From contig JAUWXJ010000132.1 in NCBI GenBank assembly GCA_030616425.1, positions 1 through 6,466 on the forward strand: a DNA stretch of 6,466 nt. Reading direction: 5' to 3'. The stretch comes from Desulfobacterales bacterium (lineage in GTDB: Bacteria > Desulfobacterota > Desulfobacteria > Desulfobacterales > C00003060). The first letter of the stretch is position 1; the number at the start of each line of letters is the position of its first letter. A program made the position numbers and the translations under genes. Positions 1-4,780 of the stretch are shown here, in pieces. The notes under the pieces were generated by a model. It searched no databases, had not been told where the DNA came from, and worked only from the letters and a program-made list of their open reading frames with translations.

Positions 1-47
1 ACAAGTCCCCTGTGACCAGCAACATATATTTTGGAATCTAATTCCAT
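1..47 (-). CDS. fcl: GDP-L-fucose synthase, N-terminal fragment (runs off window)
   Basis: Reading the minus strand from the ATG at 47-45 gives MELDSKIYVAGHRGL and then GT-, so 15 full codons lie in the window. KIYVAGHRGLVG is the characteristic start of GDP-4-keto-6-deoxy-D-mannose 3,5-epimerase/4-reductase (GDP-fucose synthase, also called WcaG). It contains the first part of the Rossmann GxxGxxG NADP(H) site. The family converts the product of Gmd to GDP-L-fucose in the cytoplasm. The gene starts 11 nt after the gmd stop (TGA at 61-59) with AGGG a few bases upstream as a plausible ribosome-binding site, so the two genes almost certainly form an operon. An overlapping ATG at 51-49 is in another frame. 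The identification rests on a short but very typical motif and on its position after gmd. Confidence 0.82.
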   Translation of the reverse strand, partial: MELDSKIYVAGHRGL

Positions 48-58
48 GCATTCCCTAA

Positions 59-1102
59 TCAGTCAAAAGAACTGCTGTTTGCCAAATGGCCTGCCTCCTG
101 CAGTGTCTTTTCTTGCCGAGCCAATTCCATATCGCTTTCGATCATCATCTCCACAAGGCCATCAAAGTCAACCTTTGGCATCCACCCCAGTTTTTTCATG
201 GCTTTTTCTGGATTTCCCAACAATTCATCGACCTCGGTAGGCCTGAAATATCGGGGATCTGTTTCCACATATTTTTTCCAATCCAAATCCAAGCGAGAAA
301 ATACCCTGGTTAAAAATTCTCTTACAGAATAATTCTTCCCGGTGGCAATTACGTAATCATCCGGCTCATCTTGTTGCAACATCAGCCACATGGCTTCCAC
401 ATAATCACCCGCAAAGCCCCAGTCGCGTTTTGCTTCAAGATTTCCAAGATAAAGCTTTTCCTGTAGTCCAAGCTTGATGCGGGTTGCTGCTCGGGTGATC
501 TTTCTGGTTACGAACGTCTCCCCACGGCGAGGTGACTCATGGTTAAATAGAATTCCATTACATGCAAAAAGATTGTACGCCTCCCTGTAGTTAATCGTCT
601 GCCAGTGGGCATAAACCTTGGCTGCTGCGTACGGAGAGCGGGGATAGAATGGGGTTGTTTCTGATTGCGGGCTTTCCGTAGCCTTTCCAAACATCTCAGA
701 GGACCCCGCCTGATAGAGTCTCACGTCCTTTCCGGTTCTTTCTCGAAAATCTCGAATCGCCTCGAGCACTCGAAGTGTGCCCATAGCTATTACGTCAACA
801 GTATATTCGGGTTCATCAAAGGAGACTCTGACATGAGATTGGGCACCCAGATTGTACACCTCATCAGGTCTGACCTTTTCTAATATTCTTCTCAGAACCG
901 TACCGTCACACAAGTCACCGTAATGGAGAAAAAGCTGAGGTCTCTCATGATGGGGATCTTGATAGATTTTATCAATTCGTCCAGTGTTAAAAGACGAAGA
1001 TCTTCTAATGATCCCATGTACCTCATAGCCCTTGTCGAGGAGTAGTTCAGCCAGGTAACTTCCATCCTGGCCGGTAATACCGGTTATTAAGGCACTTTTC
1101 AT
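59..1102 (-). CDS. gmd: GDP-mannose 4,6-dehydratase
   Basis: This 347-residue protein is a complete short-chain dehydrogenase/reductase of the extended (NDP-sugar) type. It converts GDP-D-mannose to GDP-4-keto-6-deoxy-D-mannose in the cytoplasm, using bound NADP. The nucleotide-binding loop is TGITGQDGSYL (GxxGxxG at residues 8-14). The catalytic set is readable as Ser134 and Glu136 in AGSSEMFGK and Tyr158/Lys162 in SPYAAAK. NHESPRRGETFVTRKI (188-202) and RDWGFAGDYVEAMW are family signatures that separate Gmd from other sugar dehydratases. The length is within the usual range of about 320-375. It is followed after 11 nt by an fcl start, which fixes the pathway as GDP-L-fucose rather than GDP-rhamnose or perosamine. 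cysC lies 151 nt upstream on the same strand. No clear Shine-Dalgarno sequence precedes the ATG, but the N-terminus MKSALITGITGQDG is a typical start. Confidence 0.96.
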   Translation of the reverse strand: MKSALITGITGQDGSYLAELLLDKGYEVHGIIRRSSSFNTGRIDKIYQDPHHERPQLFLHYGDLCDGTVLRRILEKVRPDEVYNLGAQSHVRVSFDEPEYTVDVIAMGTLRVLEAIRDFRERTGKDVRLYQAGSSEMFGKATESPQSETTPFYPRSPYAAAKVYAHWQTINYREAYNLFACNGILFNHESPRRGETFVTRKITRAATRIKLGLQEKLYLGNLEAKRDWGFAGDYVEAMWLMLQQDEPDDYVIATGKNYSVREFLTRVFSRLDLDWKKYVETDPRYFRPTEVDELLGNPEKAMKKLGWMPKVDFDGLVEMMIESDMELARQEKTLQEAGHLANSSSFD

Positions 1103-1253
1103 TTAAGGAATGAAAAAACGTTGAGGGTCAAACCTTGAAAAATATCAATTTTATGAACCCCGTTGGGTGAACGCCGTGCTCCAAAAATGGAGAAAGACCA
1201 TCGTGCTGGTTTCGTAAGTCGGACCAAAGTAAAAATCAGAGCGGGACAAGACA

Positions 1254-1865
1254 CTATACAATCTTATATTGTTCTATCAGGGTAATAACTCGTTTTGCAG
1301 CTTCTGCTGCACTTTCCTTGTATGAATGAATGACTAGGTCAGGGCCTTCGGGTGGTTCATAGGGAGCAGAGATTCCGGTAAATTCTTTGACAATTCCAGC
1401 CTTGGCCTTCTCGTAGATGCCTTTCTGGTCGCGGGTAGCGCAGACCTCAGATGGGCAGTCAACATGGATCTCCAGAAACTTCCCCTCTGAGAACAGGGAG
1501 CGAACCTTTTGACGATCTTTACGATACGGCGAGATAAACGCTGTGAGGACGATAATGCCTGCATCCACAAACAGTTTGACCATCTCGCTGATGCGACGAA
1601 TGTTTTCCCCCCTATCCTCAGAAGAGAATGTCAGGTTTGAGCAAAGACCGTGGCGGACATTATCGCCATCCAACACGTATGTGGAGCAACCCCGACGGTG
1701 AAGCTCTTTTTCCACTAAATGGGCAATCGTAGATTTTCCAGAAGCTGACAGCCCAGTGAACCAGATTGCCGCACCCTTATGGCCGTGGACTTCTTCCCGA
1801 TCCCCGCGGGTAATGTACCCGTTGAACCAGGTGACGTTGTTGCTTTTTGTGCCTTTAGAATCCAT
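1254..1865 (-). CDS. cysC: Adenylyl-sulfate (APS) kinase
   Basis: The 203-residue product phosphorylates adenosine 5'-phosphosulfate with ATP to give PAPS, the donor for sulfotransferases and for assimilatory sulfate reduction. The Walker A loop is GLSASGKST (38-46). Other family blocks are LDGDNVRHGL (65-74), SSEDRGENIRR (81-91), FISPYRKDR (110-118) and EFTGISAPYEPP (161-172). Length is typical for a stand-alone CysC, with no fused ATP sulfurylase. I chose the start at 1865 because AGGAG lies 6 nt upstream and the protein then begins with the usual N-terminal block (VTWFNGYITRGDRE). The same frame is open to an ATG at 1943, but that would add 26 residues unlike the family and has no ribosome-binding site. 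With gmd and fcl downstream, a role in making PAPS for glycan sulfation is a reasonable inference, though no sulfotransferase is visible here. General sulfur assimilation is the alternative. Confidence 0.95.
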   Translation of the reverse strand: MDSKGTKSNNVTWFNGYITRGDREEVHGHKGAAIWFTGLSASGKSTIAHLVEKELHRRGCSTYVLDGDNVRHGLCSNLTFSSEDRGENIRRISEMVKLFVDAGIIVLTAFISPYRKDRQKVRSLFSEGKFLEIHVDCPSEVCATRDQKGIYEKAKAGIVKEFTGISAPYEPPEGPDLVIHSYKESAAEAAKRVITLIEQYKIV

Positions 1866-2020
1866 ATTCAACTCCTGGAAAACTTGGATCAAATCTCTAT
1901 ACCTTACAATTTTCTCAATTGGTTCGTTTATCCCACGGACCATTGAGCATTAAGGCATAAAAGCTAAAGAGCATATGTAGACACAGCTTCGCCCCTTCAG
2001 TTACACGTGACAATCTGGAG

Positions 2021-2262
2021 TAAATGGTTAATTTAACTAGCTTTTAGTTAAATGGTTGATTCGAAAGACTGGTTAATTTGTGAAGCCTCCCCGGTAAGGA
2101 AGATAAGTGTTTTTGTATAGCTCCCCTTGACCCCGCCCTCCCGGGCGGGGCTTGCGGGGAGCAGGCCGGTCAAATAGTTAAATAGCCCAATGAGGGAAAC
2201 ATGTTGGACTAAGTTTGCGATTGAACTAATTGACCATTTAACAAGATAACCAATTAATTATC
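2021..2262. repeat. AT-rich repeat tract with inverted and direct repeats
   Basis: A degenerate motif close to TAAATGGTTAATT recurs at 2021-2033, 2050-2062 (as TAAATGGTTGATT) and, shortened to TGGTTAATTT, at 2070-2079. Inverted copies appear on the right side: GTTAAATGG at 2047-2055 matches CCATTTAAC at 2234-2242, and GGTCAA at 2168-2173 matches TTGACC at 2230-2235. A perfect 8-bp hairpin, TTTAACTA/TAGTTAAA with a 5-nt loop, lies at 2032-2052. The arrangement of AT-rich arms around a GC-rich centre suggests a small non-coding repeat element, but clean ends and a target duplication are not visible. Whether it is dispersed in the genome cannot be judged from one copy. Confidence 0.5.
2121..2161. 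repeat. Strong nested GC hairpin
   Basis: The inner stem CCCCGCCC (2131-2138) pairs perfectly with GGGCGGGG (2143-2150) across the 4-nt loop TCCC. The outer stem CTCCCC (2121-2126) pairs with GGGGAG (2156-2161). It stands out sharply from its AT-rich surroundings. There is no T-run 3' of it on either strand, so it is not a canonical intrinsic terminator. It could still slow transcription, protect an RNA 3' end, or be the core of a mobile repeat. Confidence 0.6.
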
Positions 2263-2275
2263 CGACAGATCCTGC

Positions 2276-2836
2276 TCACCAAAGAGACAACAATTTGTCA
2301 CGGGAAATTCCTGTGGCCTCTCCCATCTTCCTTATGCCCCCCGAATCGTCATCAAACAATAGGGCTTTATCAAAGGATTCGGGCTTAATATTCTTCAGAT
2401 CCTTCCAGTTGTCGCGGTGACCAACCAGAACCAGCTTCATATGTTTCTCATCTATTATGGAATCCACAAATTCTTTCACGATCGGAGGCCCCACAAAAAT
2501 GATCCGAACATGGTCCTCTTTCTCAATTATGGTCAATTTTTCGGTCAATCTGTTTCGCACACTGTGGTATTCACTCAGTTTGGACATTACAAATTTGACC
2601 GCCAACTTCGACTTGGCCTCAAACCCCTTTGGTGTTAACAAATACGCATAGCTTATCTTGTCCGGATTTCTGCGAAAGTTGCCAATCTTGACCAAGCCCT
2701 TTTCCAAAAGGCTCTTGACGATGTAATTTACCTGGCCAAGGCTGATGCCTGCGTGCTCAGCGAGTTGTCGTTGAGTGGAGATCTCTTGTCTGTCTAACGT
2801 GTCTAATACTTGGAAGGCTTTTTCGGAGAGTTTCAT
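2276..2836 (-). CDS. MarR-type EPS-associated winged-helix regulator with C-terminal extension
   Basis: The 186-residue protein begins with a winged helix-turn-helix (about 5-75). STQRQLAEHAGISLGQVNYIV looks like the helix pair, and ISYAYLLTPKGFEAKSKL like the wing followed by the dimer-type helix. The segment YLLTPKGFEAKSKLAVKFVMSKLSEY strongly resembles the small MarR-family regulators that sit at exopolysaccharide loci. Those are only about 100 residues as I recall them. Here about 80 more follow, with alternating strands and helices (VRIIFVGPPIVKEF, MKLVLVGH, KALLFDDDSG) that resemble a small alpha/beta domain I cannot name. It has no membrane segment and should act in the cytoplasm as a DNA-binding regulator, plausibly of the polysaccharide genes that follow on the same strand. 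The ATG lacks a clear Shine-Dalgarno sequence. Regulator class is fairly secure; its target and ligand are inferred. Confidence 0.8.
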   Translation of the reverse strand: MKLSEKAFQVLDTLDRQEISTQRQLAEHAGISLGQVNYIVKSLLEKGLVKIGNFRRNPDKISYAYLLTPKGFEAKSKLAVKFVMSKLSEYHSVRNRLTEKLTIIEKEDHVRIIFVGPPIVKEFVDSIIDEKHMKLVLVGHRDNWKDLKNIKPESFDKALLFDDDSGGIRKMGEATGISRDKLLSLW

Positions 2837-3203
2837 GCGATTTTCTTCATTGTATAAAGATAGTTGCGCTGTTCAATAATGAACATATTCCATACACCGA
2901 ACAAAGTCAAATGTCAAGAGAATTCTGTTTAAACACAACTCCATTTTATTGCAGGCAAAATACGGCGAAAAAATCACTATTTCGTACAGACAAGAAAGTG
3001 GGCCTGGGGATCGGTGTTTTATCCTTGGGATGATGAAACAATGGGATGAGTTAAGAGAAATGAAGACAATCAAGAAATGATTTTTTCGCAAACGTTGAGT
3101 TTGGCGGCTTCAAAGGCGCACTTCGGACAAGGCCACAGGCTTGAACAATACATCCTGTGTCCAATATTCCCAATTAAGGCAAAGCCCCTGATATCAAGGC
3201 CGG
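2837..3203. other. Intergenic region without a convincing gene
   Basis: Apart from the promoter candidate next to the MarR-type gene, no recognisable gene lies here. On the plus strand one frame is open from just after a stop near 2880 to the TGA at 3078-3080. It reads in a fairly protein-like way at its end (for example ITISYRQESGPGDRC), but it has no ATG before an internal MetMet, no ribosome-binding site and no family I recognise. It may be chance or the remnant of a decayed gene. The minus-strand frame at 2873-3091 has an atypical composition and is probably spurious. Confidence 0.5.
2849..2876 (-). promoter_or_regulatory. Candidate sigma-70 promoter for the MarR-type gene
   Basis: On the minus strand TTGAAC (2876-2871) and TACAAT (2854-2849) are separated by 16 nt. 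They match the -35 and -10 consensus at 4 and 5 of 6 positions. Initiation about 7 nt downstream would fall near 2842, leaving a leader of only about 5 nt before the ATG at 2836. That fits the missing Shine-Dalgarno sequence. Motif-based prediction only. Confidence 0.4.
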
Positions 3204-3220
3204 TCAACGCACCTTGATAT
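3191..3220 (-). terminator. Inverted repeat at the 3' end of the helix-hairpin-helix gene
   Basis: ATATCAAGG (3191-3199) and CCTTGATAT (3212-3220) form a perfect 9-bp stem with a 12-nt loop. One arm lies in the last codons of the gene ending at 3204 and the stop codon sits in the loop. There is no run of U after the stem on the minus strand, so it is at most a weak or rho-assisted terminator, or an RNA-stabilising hairpin. Confidence 0.35.
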
Positions 3221-3740
3221 AGTATCGTATGCCGGCAAAGATACTAGGTCCTATCCCTTCGACTTTCTTGATATCTTCGATGTTGTGAAAGGGTTCTCGT
3301 GTTTCCCTGTATTTGTATATCCTTACTGCCATGACCGGACCAATATTCGTCAGGCGGACCAGCTCTTTCAGGCTTGCCTTGTTAATATTCATGGGCTCGG
3401 CCATCCCCTCTTTAAGCTGTCTTTGCTTGAAACGATGGTAGTGCTCTTCTAGGTGCTTTTTGGCGATCTCTTTGTTCTTGGGGTCTACCCAGGTTTCATC
3501 CCCAAAGGTGCCCAAACAATAAATCAGTTGGTCAATATCGATATGGCCGTTTGTGTCACGATATGGAAAGTGTCTCACCTTGCTCCCATGCTTGTCGAAT
3601 TCGACCAAGGCAAACGAGGAATCAGGTAAGGACCTGATGTTAAAATCAGACCATCCCTGGGAATGTGCCTGATCATAAGAACACAAGAATAGAGAAAAAA
3701 ACATACAAACCGCAAAGATTTTTAGCATCTTCCTGTTCAT
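3204..3740 (-). CDS. Exported ComEA-like helix-hairpin-helix protein with extra N-terminal domain
   Basis: The 178-residue precursor starts with a signal peptide (MNRKMLKIFAVCMFFSLFLC..., probable cleavage after AHS near residue 27), so the mature protein should be periplasmic or secreted. Residues about 118-178 are a tandem helix-hairpin-helix of the ComEA type: MNINKASLKELVRLTNIGP, then EDIKKVEGIGPSIFAGI. This fold binds DNA backbone without sequence preference and in ComEA takes part in DNA uptake. Residues about 37-105 form another domain with LPDSSFALVEF, VRHFPYRD and GHIDIDQLIY. I remember a similar LPDSAFA...RHLPYKD...G..D..HL pattern in phage prohead or protease-linked proteins, so this may be a shared domain. 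The start is supported by GGAGG 5 nt upstream. A shorter protein with the same C-terminal domain is encoded upstream on the same strand. DNA uptake is possible, but the function is unproven. Confidence 0.85.
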   Translation of the reverse strand: MNRKMLKIFAVCMFFSLFLCSYDQAHSQGWSDFNIRSLPDSSFALVEFDKHGSKVRHFPYRDTNGHIDIDQLIYCLGTFGDETWVDPKNKEIAKKHLEEHYHRFKQRQLKEGMAEPMNINKASLKELVRLTNIGPVMAVRIYKYRETREPFHNIEDIKKVEGIGPSIFAGIRYYIKVR

Positions 3741-3756
3741 AATTCCCTCCCAACTC

Positions 3757-3984
3757 TGACGGCCTCATAAAAAGTCCATCTGAGGCGTTGCGCTTCATCC
3801 CCGCCCTGTTAAATTCTCGCTACGCGAGACGGCGAAGCCGATTTAACAGGGTGAATCATTGCGACGTACGATAAGTACGCCTCATTCCTCAAGATTGCGC
3901 CTGACGGCTTTAAAAGAGGTGCGCGCCTTGCATCTGGAGCTTTTTACTGTGTCGTCCATTTGAAAACTTTTTACGAGTTTATCA
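3757..3984. mobile_element. MITE-like palindromic element between the two helix-hairpin-helix genes
   Basis: The ends are inverted copies: CTCATAAAAAGT (3764-3775) against ACTTTTTACGAG (3966-3977), 11 of 12 matching, with looser similarity continuing outward to about 3757 and 3984. Inside are further inverted pairs, TGAGGCGT (3781-3788) with ACGCCTCA (3877-3884), and a small hairpin CGTAC-GATAA-GTACG (3865-3879). The same nonamer CAACTCTGA occurs as a direct repeat at 3751-3759 and 3983-3991, as expected of a target duplication, though it overlaps the outermost inverted bases. There is no coding capacity, so it would have to be mobilised in trans. I recall palindromes with ends of this kind, and with internal GGATGACACAGTAAAAAGCT-like bases, as common intergenic repeats in Desulfobacterota. 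Confidence 0.6.
3804..3851. repeat. Cloverleaf-like palindromic insert (perfect three-way junction)
   Basis: The outer stem CCCTGTTAAAT (3804-3814) pairs with ATTTAACAGGG (3841-3851) without a mismatch. Enclosed between them, with no spare base, are two hairpins: TCTCGC-TAC-GCGAGA (3815-3829) and CGGC-GAA-GCCG (3830-3840). Every base outside the two 3-nt loops is paired. It sits inside the larger palindromic element and looks like a second repeat nested in it. Confidence 0.7.
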
Positions 3985-4065
3985 ACTCTGAACTGTTCAC
4001 AAAGAATCTCCGCTGTTGTCTCAAGTGTTTCTTGTCCGGGAAAAGAGGGGGGCTTTGAAAGATTA

Positions 4066-4347
4066 TTATTCCACCGTAATACACTCTTTGTTTGTTTCAT
4101 AAGTCTTGGAGCCGATGCCCCGAACCTTCATAATATCCTCGGGGCATGCAAAGGGCCCGTGTTCATCCCGATACTGGACAATACGTTCGGCATACTTTGT
4201 GCCTATCCCTTTCAGTTGCACAAGCTCCTCCACCGATGCCTTATTAATATTGATCTTTTCTACTTCCTGTGCCCAAAGCGGAAGAACCAACGCCGTAACC
4301 ACTCCGATCACCAAACAGAATGTAACAATCCTTTTACATGCTCTCAT
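4066..4347 (-). CDS. Exported ComEA-like helix-hairpin-helix protein, short form
   Basis: The 93-residue precursor has a signal peptide (MRACKRIVTFCLVIGVVTAL, cleavage likely after LWA at 26). The mature part of about 67 residues is almost entirely a tandem helix-hairpin-helix: ININKASVEELVQLKGIGTK (32-51), YAERIVQYRDEHGPF, and EDIMKVRGIGSKTYE (70-84). It should bind DNA non-specifically in the periplasm, as ComEA does in transformation, but many such small proteins have no proven role. I start it at 4347 because GGAG lies about 8 nt upstream and the signal peptide then begins properly. The frame is open to an ATG at 4410, whose 21 extra residues would bury the signal sequence. It precedes the longer helix-hairpin-helix gene on the same strand, with the palindromic element between them. 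The two domains are similar enough to be paralogues. Confidence 0.87.
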   Translation of the reverse strand: MRACKRIVTFCLVIGVVTALVLPLWAQEVEKININKASVEELVQLKGIGTKYAERIVQYRDEHGPFACPEDIMKVRGIGSKTYETNKECITVE

Positions 4348-4560
4348 CGTAAGTCTCCTTTCTTGAGTTCCCCTTTTTGCCTGACCCCTCTGCCAGATCC
4401 CGGTTGTCACTTACAGCCACCACATTCCACAGAATTCTGCCCTGTCAGCAGTAGACGCGGACACGCTGTCACCCAAATCGCCGAATATGGTCGACTTAAA
4501 ACCTTAAGCTCCTTTACCACAAATTTCGTTAATGGCAACACTTAATTATTGCGGACGGAA

Positions 4561-4586
4561 TACTGAGAGAAACTCAGTACTTTTTT
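4561..4586 (+). terminator. Rho-independent terminator without an obvious upstream gene
   Basis: TACTGAG (4561-4567) pairs perfectly with CTCAGTA (4573-4579) across the loop AGAAA, and C plus six T (4580-4586) follow at once. This is a canonical intrinsic terminator for plus-strand transcription. The 500 nt before it hold only minus-strand genes, so it must end an antisense or small RNA, or act as an attenuator about 195 nt ahead of the cysteine-cluster gene. Confidence 0.7.
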
Positions 4587-4664
4587 AGGAACAACGGAAG
4601 GGACGCGAGGTTTGCCCTTTTGCTCTTGGAACAATGGAATGGTAGAATAAACATTGTGGACCCA

Positions 4665-4693
4665 TTGACAATCCTACAGATGACCGGTAAAGA
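4665..4693 (+). promoter_or_regulatory. Possible promoter ahead of the cysteine-cluster gene
   Basis: A perfect -35 hexamer TTGACA (4665-4670) is followed after 17 nt by TAAAGA (4688-4693), a poor -10 with 3 of 6 matches. Position downstream of the terminator and about 90 nt before the ATG is sensible, but the weak -10 keeps this tentative. Confidence 0.3.
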
Positions 4694-4726
4694 AACCACA
4701 CGCCGGCAATACCAACGATTTGAAGA

Positions 4727-4754
4727 TCCCTGTCCCGATAAATTGGGACGGGGA
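4727..4754. repeat. Hairpin just upstream of the cysteine-cluster gene
   Basis: TCCCTGTCCC (4727-4736) pairs with GGGACGGGGA (4745-4754) over 10 positions with one G-T wobble, leaving an 8-nt loop GATAAATT. It ends 26 nt before the ATG at 4781 and has no T-run. GTCCCGATAAAT-type palindromes look like REP elements, but only one copy is present here. It could affect translation initiation of the gene, which lacks a Shine-Dalgarno sequence. Confidence 0.5.
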
Positions 4755-4780
4755 ATGCGCTCGCTTTTGCGGTTCAAGAA

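Larger units (their letters stand above)
1866..2275. other. Intergenic region upstream of cysC, repeat-rich
   Basis: This 410-nt stretch has no credible gene. The cysC-proximal part (1866-2020) contains an open-frame extension of cysC but no convincing promoter. The rest is the AT-rich repeat tract and GC hairpin listed separately. Neither strand shows a U-run after the GC hairpin, so I do not call a rho-independent terminator between the regulator gene and cysC. Confidence 0.6.
4348..4780. other. Leader/intergenic region between divergent genes
   Basis: This 433-nt stretch separates the short helix-hairpin-helix gene (minus) from the cysteine-cluster gene (plus). It contains an intrinsic terminator on the plus strand, a tiny possible leader ORF, an open frame without a normal start and a hairpin, each listed separately. 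It also holds a small palindrome CTTAA-AACC-TTAAG at 4495-4508. I see no clear minus-strand promoter for the helix-hairpin-helix gene. Confidence 0.5.

Noticed and set aside
33..45. Small hairpin GGAAT-CTA-ATTCC after gmd, considered as terminator
   Set aside because: It lies inside the first codons of fcl, has only a 5-bp stem and is not followed by a T-run on the minus strand.
1179..1192. CTCCA-AAAA-TGGAG hairpin between cysC and gmd
   Set aside because: Short stem and no T-run; no evidence that it ends transcription between the two genes.
1866..1943. Longer cysC start at 1943
   Set aside because: It adds 26 residues not seen in the family and lacks a ribosome-binding site, whereas the ATG at 1865 has AGGAG 6 nt upstream.
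2021..2080. CRISPR-like short repeats
   Set aside because: Repeat copies are degenerate, unevenly spaced and partly inverted, without unique spacers of constant length.
2121..2161. GC hairpin as a rho-independent terminator of the regulator gene
   Set aside because: No T-run follows on either strand, so it is listed as a structural repeat only.
2873..3091. Minus-strand 72-codon open frame upstream of the regulator
   Set aside because: No ribosome-binding site, no recognisable domain, and it overlaps the regulator's candidate promoter.
3213..3740. Lipoprotein signal (Cys20) in the longer helix-hairpin-helix protein
   Set aside because: The residues before the cysteine (SLFLC) do not fit a lipobox, which needs a small residue at -1.
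3882..4100. Minus-strand 72-codon open frame between the helix-hairpin-helix genes
   Set aside because: It lies mostly inside the palindromic element and overlaps the end of a real gene in another frame.
4348..4410. Longer start of the short helix-hairpin-helix gene at 4410
   Set aside because: It would place 21 charged residues before a clear signal peptide; the ATG at 4347 has GGAG correctly spaced.
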